Source: JBCBCP01 sp038530575 (lineage in GTDB: Bacteria; Pseudomonadota; Alphaproteobacteria; Rhodobacterales; Rhodobacteraceae). From it: a stretch of DNA of 64,000 bases. The translations under genes were made by a program, and so were the position numbers. Every line of letters begins with the position of its first letter. Within the stretch, counting starts at the first letter, position 1. Of this stretch, positions 25,590 to 33,515 are shown one piece after another. Under the pieces are notes generated by a model. It worked only from the letters and a program-made list of their open reading frames with translations, searched no databases and had not been told where the DNA came from. Location: NCBI GenBank assembly GCA_038530575.1, contig JBCBCP010000007.1, positions 1-64,000 of the forward strand, in the 5' to 3' direction.

Positions 25590-27110
25590 ATGGCCAACGC
25601 AGCAACCTATTTCGTCGACCGTCACGTCATAGACGGGCGGGCGGACAAGACCGCCTTTCGCGAGGCCGTCACGGGCCGCACCTTGACCTATGGCGCCTTG
25701 TCTGATGCCACGGATCGCGTCGCCGGCGCCTTCGCCGCACACGGCATTCGCCCGGAAGAGCGTGCGGCGCTGCTGGTGCTCGACACGCTGGAGTTTCCGC
25801 AGCTGTTCTGGGGCGCTCTGAAGGCGGGCGTTGTGCCCGTTCCGCTGAACACCCTGCTGGCCACCCCGGTCTACGACACGATCCTGCGCGACAGCCGGGC
25901 GGCGGTGCTCTTTGTCTCTGCCCCCTTGTGGGAGGTCGTCGCGCCTGCGGTTGCGGGCAACCCGTTCATCCGCAAGGTCTTTGTGATCGGTGACGTGCCG
26001 GGTCAGGCGGATTTCGCAGCATTTCTGGATGGCGCCGAACCCGCCAAGGCGCTGGAGGCCAGCGATGAAGAGGCGGCGTTTTGGCTCTATTCCTCTGGCT
26101 CTACCGGCGCGCCAAAGGGCGTGGTGCACGTGCATGGCGCGCTCAAGGCGACGGCGGACACTTACGGCGCGCAGGTGCTGGGCATTCGCGAGGACGACAC
26201 GATCTTTTCCGCCGCCAAGTTCTTCTTTGCCTACGGGCTTGGCAATGCGATGACCTTCCCGATGTCGGTCGGCGCGACGGTGGTGATCTTTGGCGGGCGC
26301 CCGACACCGCACGACATGAAAGACATCCTCGACGCCGAGCGCCCGACGATCTTTTGCGGTGTGCCGACGCTGTTTGCCGCCATGGTCGCCCATTTTGACC
26401 AGACTGGCCCCACCGCCGCCCCGCTGCGCCTGTGCATCTCTGCGGGGGAGGCGTTGCCCGAAGATGTCGGCACGCGCTGGCAGGGGCATACGGGCGTGGA
26501 AATCCTAGACGGCGTGGGCAGCACCGAAATGCTGCACATCTTTCTATCCAACACGCCCGGCGATGTGGTCTACGGCACCTCCGGCGTTCCGGTCCCGGGC
26601 TATGACGTGCGCCTTGTCGGTGAGGACGGCGCGGACGTGCCGCCCGGTGAGGTAGGCGAACTTTTGGTGCGTGGTGACAGCGCTGCCTCGTGTTACTGGA
26701 ATAAGCGGGCCAAATCGCGCGGAACATTCGAAGGCGTATGGACGCGCACCGGCGATAAGTATGAGCAGCGCGCCGATGGCCGTTTTGTCTACTGCGGGCG
26801 CACCGACGACATGTTCAAGGTGTCCGGTATCTGGGTCAGCCCGTTCGAGGTGGAAAGCGCTATCGTCAGCCACCCCGCGGTGCTTGAAGCCGCAGTTGTC
26901 GCTGCGCAGGATGAGGATGGTTTGGAAAAGCCCAAAGCCTTTGTTGTTCTCAATGGCGACAAGCCGGACGGGTTTGAGGCTAGGCTGCAGGACATGGTCA
27001 AGGACAAGATCGGAAAGTGGAAGTACCCGCGTTGGATCGAGATTGCGGATGATCTGCCGAAGACCGCGACGGGCAAGATCCAGCGTTTCAAGCTGCGGGA
27101 GACTGCATGA
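25590..27110 (+). CDS. bclA: Benzoate-CoA ligase family protein
   Basis: A 506-residue adenylate-forming ligase that would convert benzoate (or a substituted benzoate) to benzoyl-CoA, the entry step of the box pathway. Motifs: FWLYSSGSTGAPKGVVHVH (P-loop, about 165), DGVGSTEMLHIFLSN (the aromatic-acid-specific A5 region typical of benzoate-CoA ligases), YCGRTDDMFKVSGIWVSP, and the catalytic Lys in PKTATGKIQRF near the end. A GGGAGGA site precedes the ATG. The ATGA overlap with the hydrolase gene implies coupling. Confidence 0.92.
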   Translation: MANAATYFVDRHVIDGRADKTAFREAVTGRTLTYGALSDATDRVAGAFAAHGIRPEERAALLVLDTLEFPQLFWGALKAGVVPVPLNTLLATPVYDTILRDSRAAVLFVSAPLWEVVAPAVAGNPFIRKVFVIGDVPGQADFAAFLDGAEPAKALEASDEEAAFWLYSSGSTGAPKGVVHVHGALKATADTYGAQVLGIREDDTIFSAAKFFFAYGLGNAMTFPMSVGATVVIFGGRPTPHDMKDILDAERPTIFCGVPTLFAAMVAHFDQTGPTAAPLRLCISAGEALPEDVGTRWQGHTGVEILDGVGSTEMLHIFLSNTPGDVVYGTSGVPVPGYDVRLVGEDGADVPPGEVGELLVRGDSAASCYWNKRAKSRGTFEGVWTRTGDKYEQRADGRFVYCGRTDDMFKVSGIWVSPFEVESAIVSHPAVLEAAVVAAQDEDGLEKPKAFVVLNGDKPDGFEARLQDMVKDKIGKWKYPRWIEIADDLPKTATGKIQRFKLRETA

Positions 27111-27910
27111 TGTGGGCGCCAGATAGGATAGACGTGAATGGCGCCTCGCTAGAGGTTGCATCCTTTGGCCCGCCCCCGGCCGAGGCGCCGACAATCGTGC
27201 TGCTGCACGAGGGGCTTGGCTGTGTTGCCCTGTGGCGGGACTTTCCGGAAAAGCTGGCGCACGCGACAGGTTTCGGCGTGCTGTGCTATTCGCGCCACGG
27301 CCACGGCCGTTCGGACCCGCGCCCGGTGCCGCGTCCGCTGGATTATCAAAGCCACGAACCTGTTGGTGCGGTTCTGGACGCGTGCGGCGTTTCGGACTGT
27401 GTGCTTTTAGGCCATTCCGATGGCGCAACGATGGCGGCGGTTTATGCGGGTTCTGTCTCTGATATGCGGGTCCGTGGCCTTGTGCTGATCGCGCCGCATT
27501 TCTTCACCGAACGGATGGGGCTGGATGCAATTCGGGATGCGGTCACAGCTTACGAAAACGGCGATCTGAGAGCGAAACTGGCCCAATATCACGACGACCC
27601 GGATGGTGTGTTCGGCGGCTGGTCCGGCGTTTGGCTGCACCCTGACTTTGCGCGCTGGGATGTCAGCGATGCCATCGATCACTGGCGCGTTCCCTGCTTA
27701 GGCTTGCAAGGTACCGACGATGCCTATGGAACGCTCGCGCAGTTGGACGAGATTGAGGGACGCATCTATTCGCCATTCGAACGTGTTGTGCTGGATAGCG
27801 TCGGCCATACGCCACACCTTGAGGCATCAGATCAGACCATCGCGGCTGTTACCGTTTTCTGCAAAACGCTGCATGCGCTTGAGCAAGCAATGGTCGATCC
27901 AAGCTTTTAA
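27107..27910 (+). CDS. Alpha/beta hydrolase
   Basis: A 267-residue alpha/beta-hydrolase-fold enzyme. The nucleophile elbow is GHSDG, with Ser at about residue 103. Other marks are LLHEGLGCVALWRDFPEKLA near the N-terminus and a C-terminal catalytic His in SVGHTPHLEA. Location between the benzoate-CoA ligase and boxC suggests thioesterase or ester-hydrolysis work in aromatic degradation, for instance recycling dead-end CoA esters; this is inference. Similar hydrolases accompany box genes in other proteobacteria. Confidence 0.85.
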   Translation: MMWAPDRIDVNGASLEVASFGPPPAEAPTIVLLHEGLGCVALWRDFPEKLAHATGFGVLCYSRHGHGRSDPRPVPRPLDYQSHEPVGAVLDACGVSDCVLLGHSDGATMAAVYAGSVSDMRVRGLVLIAPHFFTERMGLDAIRDAVTAYENGDLRAKLAQYHDDPDGVFGGWSGVWLHPDFARWDVSDAIDHWRVPCLGLQGTDDAYGTLAQLDEIEGRIYSPFERVVLDSVGHTPHLEASDQTIAAVTVFCKTLHALEQAMVDPSF

Positions 27911-27915
27911 CGCAC

Positions 27916-27939
27916 TATCTTGCACGTATTGATGCAAGA
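27916..27939. promoter_or_regulatory. Candidate BoxR operator palindrome upstream of boxC
   Basis: Perfect 8-base inverted repeat ATCTTGCA / TGCAAGAT around CGTATTGA, giving TGCA-N8-TGCA. It lies 59 bases before the boxC start. The TGCA half-sites match those bound by BzdR/BoxR-type regulators and repeat the signal found before the benzoate-CoA ligase gene. Confidence 0.7.
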
Positions 27940-27997
27940 TGTTTCGTAAGGCCGGCGGAAAACGTACCTATAGCGCATACAACCCCGAGGATTCTCC

Positions 27998-29647
27998 GTG
28001 GCCATCATCGACTTTCAAACTCATCCTACCCGTTACCGCCACTGGCGCGTGGACTATGATGGCCCGATCGCGACCTTGACGATGGACGTGGACGAAGATG
28101 GCGGTCTGATGGAAGGCTATCAGCTCAAGCTGAACTCCTATGACCTTGGTGTCGACATCGAGCTGGCCGACGCAGTGCAGCGCATGCGCTTTGAACACCC
28201 AGAGGTGAAAGTGGTCGTGATGCAATCGGGCAAGGACAAAGTGTTCTGCGCTGGTGCCAACATTCGCATGCTTGCGGGCGCAGCCCATAGCCACAAGGTC
28301 AATTTCTGCAAATTCACGAACGAGACGCGCAACACCTACGAGGCCGCCGAGGCGGATAGCGGTCAGAAATATATTGCGGCCATTAAAGGGGCTTGCGCGG
28401 GCGGCGGGTATGAGTTGGCGTTGGCCTGCAACTATCTCATGCTGACCGATGACAGCGCGTCCTCCGTGGCCCTGCCCGAGGTGCCTCTGCTGGCGGTGCT
28501 GCCCGGCACCGGAGGTCTTACCCGTGTGACCGACAAGCGCAAAGTGCGTCGCGACCGCGCCGACATCTTCTGTTCAACCGAGGAAGGCGTGCGCGGCAAG
28601 CGTGCAGCCGAATGGAAGCTGGTGGACGAGGTGATCCCAAATTCCAAATTTGACGCCGCCGTTGCCAAGCGCGCCGCCGAATTCGCGTCGAATTCGGCCA
28701 AGCCTGACGTCGATAAGGGCATTGAGCTTACCCCGCTGGACAGGACCGTGGGTGAAGATACGGTGACGTATAGTTTGGTGGAAGTTGCGATCGACCGCAC
28801 TTCTCGCAATGCAACAATTTCACTGCATGGTCCTGACAGCGCCGCGCCCGCGAACATGCACGCCTTTACCGCGCAGGGCGCACAGGCGTGGATGCTGCGC
28901 CTCGCCCGTGAACTTGATGACGCGATCCTTCATCTGCGCCTGAACGAAAAGGATATCGGCCTCTGGACGTTCACCAGTCAGGGTGATCCTGAAGAGGTCA
29001 TCGCGCACGAAGCCTTGCTGCTCGATAATGCTGATCACTGGCTCGCCAACGAGGTGCTGGCGTATTGGAAGCGTGTGCTCAAACGGATCGACGTGACATC
29101 CCGTTCCATGGCGGCCTTGGTCGAGCATGGCAGCTGTTTTGCAGGTACGGTTGCGGAAATTCTTTGGGCCGTCGATCGCACCTACATGATGGAAGACGAG
29201 TTCGAGGGCGACAACCGCTCGCTCGCTTCAATCACGCTAACAGATGCGAACTTCGGCAGGATGCCAATGGCAAACGGACTGAGCCGGTTGGAAACCCGGT
29301 TTCTGGGCGAGCCAGAGCGCGTGGCCGAACTTCCGAAAGGCGAGCCATTAGAGGCTGAAGACGCCGACGACCTCGGTCTTGTGACCATGATCCTGGACGA
29401 TATCGACTGGGAGGACGAGATCCGCATCTTCATGGAAGAGCGCGCGAGCTTCTCTCCGGATGCAATGACCGGGATGGAGGCGAACCTGCGTTTTGCGGGG
29501 CCGGAGACGATGGAAACCCGCATCTTTGGTCGCCTCACCGCTTGGCAGAACTGGATTTTCAACCGCCCTAACGCGGTTGGGGAAGACGGCGCACTGCAAC
29601 GCTATGGCAGTGGCGTGCGCGGGAACTATGACATGGAGCGGGTGTGA
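27998..29647 (+). CDS. boxC: 2,3-epoxybenzoyl-CoA dihydrolase (benzoyl-CoA-dihydrodiol lyase)
   Basis: A 549-residue BoxC that hydrolytically opens the epoxide ring of 2,3-epoxybenzoyl-CoA, releasing formate and 3,4-didehydroadipyl-CoA semialdehyde. The N-terminal half is a crotonase domain with KVFCAGANIRML and GACAGGGYELALACNY. The second half, with VEHGSCFAGTVAEILWAVDRTYMM, is a diverged crotonase-like region typical of BoxC. GTG 27998 follows GAGGA. It is separated from boxB by 81 bases holding twin hairpins. Confidence 0.96.
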   Translation: MAIIDFQTHPTRYRHWRVDYDGPIATLTMDVDEDGGLMEGYQLKLNSYDLGVDIELADAVQRMRFEHPEVKVVVMQSGKDKVFCAGANIRMLAGAAHSHKVNFCKFTNETRNTYEAAEADSGQKYIAAIKGACAGGGYELALACNYLMLTDDSASSVALPEVPLLAVLPGTGGLTRVTDKRKVRRDRADIFCSTEEGVRGKRAAEWKLVDEVIPNSKFDAAVAKRAAEFASNSAKPDVDKGIELTPLDRTVGEDTVTYSLVEVAIDRTSRNATISLHGPDSAAPANMHAFTAQGAQAWMLRLARELDDAILHLRLNEKDIGLWTFTSQGDPEEVIAHEALLLDNADHWLANEVLAYWKRVLKRIDVTSRSMAALVEHGSCFAGTVAEILWAVDRTYMMEDEFEGDNRSLASITLTDANFGRMPMANGLSRLETRFLGEPERVAELPKGEPLEAEDADDLGLVTMILDDIDWEDEIRIFMEERASFSPDAMTGMEANLRFAGPETMETRIFGRLTAWQNWIFNRPNAVGEDGALQRYGSGVRGNYDMERV

Positions 29648-29662
29648 TTCCGCGCAACAGAG

Positions 29663-29707
29663 CGGTTTCTTACTAAGAAACCGGACCGGAAATTTTCTAA
29701 ATTTCCG
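29663..29707. repeat. Twin hairpins between boxC and boxB
   Basis: Hairpin one (29663-29683) has arms CGGTTTCTTA/TAAGAAACCG around a single C. Hairpin two (29687-29707) has arms CGGAAATTT/AAATTTCCG around TCT. They are three bases apart. Both outer stems (GGTTTC/GAAACC, then CGGAAAT/ATTTCCG) are the same as in the pair at 2655-2740, while the loops differ. Lying inside an operon, they may tune the relative amounts of boxC and boxB message. Confidence 0.85.
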
Positions 29708-29728
29708 CTTTTCAGGGAGAGACGAACA

Positions 29729-31177
29729 ATGTCTGTGATGAACGTCGAATACGACACCCAGATCCCCAACAATGTCGGCCTCAGCCAGGACCGCAAGGTT
29801 CTCAAAGCGCTGGAAAAATGGCACCCCGGCTACATCGACTGGTGGACCAGCCTGATTCCCCAGAACTTTCAGGAGTCGATGGTCTACCTACGCACCGCCG
29901 TGTCGGTCGACCCAAAGGGCTGGGCCAAGTTCGATTACGTGAAAATGCCTGAATACCGCTGGGGTGTCCTTTTGGCGCCGGCGGTTGAGGATCGCCGCAT
30001 CCCATGCGGTGAGCATTACGGCGAGCCCGCGTGGCAGGAAGTCCCCGGCGAATACCGTAACATGCTCAAGCGCCTGATCGTCATTCAGGGCGACACCGAG
30101 CCGGGCTCGGTTGAGCAGCAGCGCTTCCTTGGTCTGACCGCGCCGTCGCTTTACGACATGCGCAACCTCTTTCAGGTCAATGTAGAGGAAGGCCGCCACC
30201 TCTGGGCGATGGTCTACCTGCTTCAAAAGTATTTCGGCAAAGACGGCCGCGAAGAGGCGGACGAGATGCTGGTCCGCTCCTCCGGTTCGGACGACGCGCC
30301 GCGGATGCTGGGCGCGTTCAACGAGGAAACGCCGGATTGGCTGTCCTTCTTCATGTTCACCTACTTCACCGACCGCGATGGCAAGATGCAGCTGGAATCG
30401 CTGGCGCAGTCGGGCTTTGACCCGCTGTCGCGCACCTGCCGCTTCATGTTGACCGAAGAGGCGCACCACATGTTCGTGGGTGAGACGGGCGTGGGCCGGA
30501 CCATTCAGGCGACGCTGGACGCGATGACTGCCAACGGCATCACCGATCCCTACGACATCGGCAAAATCCGCGATCTGGGTGTCATCGATCTGCCGACGAT
30601 CCAGAAGAAGCTGAACCTGCACTACACGCTGTCGCTCGACCTCTTCGGGCAAGAGGTGTCGACCAACGCAGCCAACGCATTCAACGCTGGTATAAAAGGC
30701 CGCTACATGGAGCAGCGGATCGAAGACGATCACCAGCTTAAGGATGACACCTATTCCGTCGCCACCATCAAAGACGGCCAAATCGTCACCGAAGACGTCC
30801 CGGCCCTCACCGCAATCAACATGCGCCTGCGCGATGACTACCGCCGTGATGCGAGCGGCGGTTTGCGCCGCTGGAACAAGCTGATCCAGCGCGCCGGGAT
30901 CGAATTCGAACTGATCCTACCGCACGAGGCGTTCCACCGCCAAATTGGTGTTTTCTCTGCTATTGCGGCCACACCGCAGGGCGACATCATCAGCGCAGAG
31001 GAATTTGCCAAGCGTGAACATGAATGGTTGCCAACCAAAGAAGACGGCGCATTTATCACTTCACTTATGAAGCCATGCTATGAGCCCGGCAAATACGCCA
31101 GCTGGATTGCCCCACCCAAGGTCGGCATCGACAACAAGCCGGGCGATTTCGAATACGTGAAGCTGCACATGGCGTAA
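29729..31177 (+). CDS. boxB: Benzoyl-CoA 2,3-epoxidase, oxygenase subunit BoxB
   Basis: A 482-residue class I diiron oxygenase subunit that epoxidises benzoyl-CoA with O2. Carboxylate-histidine clusters for iron binding are seen at NVEEGRHLWAMV (about residue 150) and LTEEAHHMFVGE (about 242), with further Glu/His residues in LPHEAFHRQIG near 400. GGGAGA precedes the ATG. In known systems electrons come from the flavin/iron-sulfur reductase BoxA; here the next gene, 11 bases on, encodes a flavodoxin instead. Confidence 0.96.
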   Translation: MSVMNVEYDTQIPNNVGLSQDRKVLKALEKWHPGYIDWWTSLIPQNFQESMVYLRTAVSVDPKGWAKFDYVKMPEYRWGVLLAPAVEDRRIPCGEHYGEPAWQEVPGEYRNMLKRLIVIQGDTEPGSVEQQRFLGLTAPSLYDMRNLFQVNVEEGRHLWAMVYLLQKYFGKDGREEADEMLVRSSGSDDAPRMLGAFNEETPDWLSFFMFTYFTDRDGKMQLESLAQSGFDPLSRTCRFMLTEEAHHMFVGETGVGRTIQATLDAMTANGITDPYDIGKIRDLGVIDLPTIQKKLNLHYTLSLDLFGQEVSTNAANAFNAGIKGRYMEQRIEDDHQLKDDTYSVATIKDGQIVTEDVPALTAINMRLRDDYRRDASGGLRRWNKLIQRAGIEFELILPHEAFHRQIGVFSAIAATPQGDIISAEEFAKREHEWLPTKEDGAFITSLMKPCYEPGKYASWIAPPKVGIDNKPGDFEYVKLHMA

Positions 31178-31188
31178 TGGAGGCCACT

Positions 31189-31647
31189 GTGAAAATCCAC
31201 TTTCTGTACGGCACCGAGACCGGAAACTCCGAAATGCTCTGCGAGGATATGCAGATTGACCTCGGCGACGCCTACGAAACCCGCCTGTCGAACATGGGGG
31301 AGGTCAGCCCGGCTGACCTCGACCCGTCCGAGTTCCACGTCTTTGTGACTTCAACCTACGGCAACGGTGATCTTCCGCAAACGGCGGTGTCCTTCACCGA
31401 CACGCTTGAGGCAGACAAGCCCGACCTGTCGAATATCCAGTTCGCGGTGTTCGGGCTGGGCGATATGGTGTTTTCAGGCACCTTCGCGCATGGATCCAAA
31501 ACGCTGATGGAGCAGATGGTCGCCTGCAACGCCACCATGATTGGTGAGCGATTGACCCACGACGCGTCAGGCCACGACATGCCCGAAGACATTGGCCTAC
31601 CGTGGCTGCATTCGGTGCTCGAGCAATTGCAAGCCAAGGCTGCATGA
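31189..31647 (+). CDS. Flavodoxin-domain protein, probable electron donor to BoxB
   Basis: A 152-residue flavodoxin. The FMN phosphate loop is YGTETGNSEM near the N-terminus; TSTYGNGDLP and FGLGDMVFSG are the flavin-contacting loops. GTG 31189 is preferred because GGAGG lies five bases before it; ATG 31177 overlapping the boxB stop is the alternative. It carries no ferredoxin or reductase domain, so a separate reductase must recharge it. Position directly after boxB suggests that it replaces or supplements BoxA. It is coupled to boxR by an ATGA overlap. Confidence 0.88.
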   Translation: MKIHFLYGTETGNSEMLCEDMQIDLGDAYETRLSNMGEVSPADLDPSEFHVFVTSTYGNGDLPQTAVSFTDTLEADKPDLSNIQFAVFGLGDMVFSGTFAHGSKTLMEQMVACNATMIGERLTHDASGHDMPEDIGLPWLHSVLEQLQAKAA

Positions 31648-32534
31648 ACATTCAAACCGAAGCTGTTTCGGACGCGGCTGCTTTGCTGGCAAGGGTCGCG
31701 GAGCGTGTTAGGGTGGCCCGCGCAGCGCGCGCGTTGCCCCGACGTGCGCTGGCAGAGCTATCTGGCGTCTCGCCGCGCTATCTTGCGCAGCTTGAGGCCG
31801 GTGAGGGCAATATTTCAATCGCGCTGCTCAATCGGGTAGCGGGCGCGCTTGGTTTGCCGATTGAAGCGCTGATTGCTGAGCGCCCACCCTTGCCAGCCGA
31901 CGCCGCCCGTGTGGCGCAGCTGTTTCAGGTGGCTCCGCCTGAGGTGAAGGGCCGCGTGCGCGCACTGCTCGCGCCGCAAACCACGAACGCGTTGCGGGCA
32001 CAGCGTATTTGTCTGATTGGCTTGCGCGGGGCCGGGAAATCTACTTTGGGTGCTGCGGCCGCACAGGCGCTGAACCTGCCGTTTATCGAGTTGAACAAGC
32101 AGATCGAGGCGCGCACCGGCATGCCGTTGTCTGAGGTGATGGCGCTTTACGGTCCGGACGGGTACCGCAATCTTGAAGCTGAGTTGTTGGACGAGGTTAT
32201 CGCTGAAAATGAGCGCATCATTATGGCGGTGGGTGGTGGCATCGTCGGCGCTCCGGACACCTATGCCCGCCTGCTGCAGCGCTGCCATACGATCTGGATC
32301 CGCACCAGCCCGGGCGAGCATATGACCCGCGTGCGGGCGCAGGGTGACATGCGGCCCATGGCGGGCAACCCCGCAGCTATGGATCAACTCAAAGCGCTGT
32401 TGCAGGCGCGCAGCCCCATGTACGAACGCGCCTCTGCCCAGGTCGATACCGCGGGCAAACCGGTCAATTCGTCGGTGAACGACCTTTTGGCACAGATTGC
32501 CAAACACCGTTTTCTTGATGGGCCGGCCAGTTGA
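31644..32534 (+). CDS. boxR: BoxR/BzdR-type regulator: XRE helix-turn-helix fused to shikimate-kinase-like domain
   Basis: A 296-residue transcriptional regulator of aromatic CoA pathways. The XRE helix-turn-helix spans about residues 20-75 (RRALAELSGVSPRYLAQLEAG), followed by a linker. A shikimate-kinase-like domain from about 120 has the Walker A GLRGAGKST (126-134) and senses benzoyl-CoA in the family. ATG 31644 gives an ATGA overlap with the flavodoxin gene; the frame is open from 31602. The TGCA palindromes at 25506 and 27916 are its likely targets, allowing feedback relief by benzoyl-CoA. Confidence 0.93.
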   Translation: MNIQTEAVSDAAALLARVAERVRVARAARALPRRALAELSGVSPRYLAQLEAGEGNISIALLNRVAGALGLPIEALIAERPPLPADAARVAQLFQVAPPEVKGRVRALLAPQTTNALRAQRICLIGLRGAGKSTLGAAAAQALNLPFIELNKQIEARTGMPLSEVMALYGPDGYRNLEAELLDEVIAENERIIMAVGGGIVGAPDTYARLLQRCHTIWIRTSPGEHMTRVRAQGDMRPMAGNPAAMDQLKALLQARSPMYERASAQVDTAGKPVNSSVNDLLAQIAKHRFLDGPAS

Positions 32535-32971
32535 CCACCGACATTGCCGCGCTTCAGGACAGGTTTTGGGCCGAGGCCGAGGCGCTGATGATGGCGCACT
32601 GCGCGCCATGGGAGCTTGATGAGGCACTAACAGCGGTCGGGTTTGAAATCGGGCCGTGCGAGGCGCAGGACCTTGTCGGTTTGGAAAAAGTGCTTCTGCG
32701 GCGGCGCACCATGGGTGGGCCAGAGACCATCCTGGCCCGCATGGTGGCGGAAGGACGACAGGGCAAAGGCGCCGGTTGGGGGTACTATCGTTACCCTGGC
32801 GGGGGCGGCGCAGTGATTGATCCGCTGCTCGAAGACCTGATCGACGAAGAGGCCCATTTCGCGGGGCACGACCGGCCCGATATCACCGATGATGAAATCG
32901 TCGTCCGCATGCGCGCGGTTCTCGATGGCGTCGACCCGGACCTCGCGCGGGCAGCGGTCGGCGCGCCCTGA
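32531..32971 (+). CDS. Stand-alone 3-hydroxyacyl-CoA dehydrogenase C-terminal-like domain
   Basis: A 146-residue protein resembling only the second C-terminal helical domain of 3-hydroxyacyl-CoA dehydrogenases. It has GRQGKGAGWGYYRYPGG followed by a DP..EDLI stretch and ITDDEIVVRMRAVL, patterns seen at the ends of FadB-type proteins. There is no NAD-binding Rossmann domain. TTG 32531 overlaps the boxR stop (TTGA). Whether it partners another dehydrogenase subunit or is a remnant is unclear. Its stop is four bases from the stop of the opposing DUF2165 gene. Confidence 0.7.
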   Translation: MTTDIAALQDRFWAEAEALMMAHCAPWELDEALTAVGFEIGPCEAQDLVGLEKVLLRRRTMGGPETILARMVAEGRQGKGAGWGYYRYPGGGGAVIDPLLEDLIDEEAHFAGHDRPDITDDEIVVRMRAVLDGVDPDLARAAVGAP

Positions 32972-32975
32972 TCGG

Positions 32976-33452
32976 CTATTGCGCCAGCAGGATGAGCGTA
33001 CCCAGACCCCATAGGGTCATCTGGTAATGCGTGTTCTGCGCGCCCTCGTGACAAAACCAATAACAAAAGTAGTTGCCCACCACCAGAAAGCCGCCCCAAA
33101 CGGCGGTGAAGATCACAGCGCCCAACATTGCGACGCTTAACGCAAACGCGGTACCAACGATGCCAATGACAGCCAGCGCGATCAAGACCGTGCCAAGGCT
33201 CAGCACGATGGCCCCGGCCAGTTCGGCAAAAACCACGAGGCGAAACGCCAGCTGCTGCACTTTGCGGTTATCAATCGCCCGGTGCGCCACGTGTGCGTAT
33301 TCGTCCGGATACATCTCTTTCATCCGCTTCATGCTCATGACTTCGGCGGTGTAGGTCTCATTATTGCCGGGATAGGCAATGTTGTCCCAGACCCCGGTGA
33401 TCAGCCAGGCGGCGATCAGGCCGCAGGCCACGAGTTGTGCAATCAACAGCAT
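32976..33452 (-). CDS. DUF2165-like small integral membrane protein
   Basis: A 158-residue membrane protein with four hydrophobic segments (about 1-20, 70-92, 95-115 and 135-155), with the conserved polar GNYFCYWFCHEG region before the last segment, as in DUF2165. ATG 33452 is chosen after a G-rich ribosome site; the frame is open from 33497. No function is known for the family. It lies downstream of the solute-binding protein and may share its transcript. Confidence 0.7.
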   Translation of the reverse strand: MLLIAQLVACGLIAAWLITGVWDNIAYPGNNETYTAEVMSMKRMKEMYPDEYAHVAHRAIDNRKVQQLAFRLVVFAELAGAIVLSLGTVLIALAVIGIVGTAFALSVAMLGAVIFTAVWGGFLVVGNYFCYWFCHEGAQNTHYQMTLWGLGTLILLAQ

Positions 33453-33515
33453 TGCTGCCCCCCCATGAAAAAGGGGCCGCCCGAAGGCGACCCCCAATGA
33501 CGTTCCGAACCCAGA

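Noticed and set aside
23550..26489. Very long minus-strand open frame (979 codons) opposite the crotonase and aryl-CoA ligase genes
   Set aside because: It is antisense to well-identified ligases and reads as Arg/Gly/His-rich low-quality protein, as expected for the shadow frame of high-GC coding DNA.
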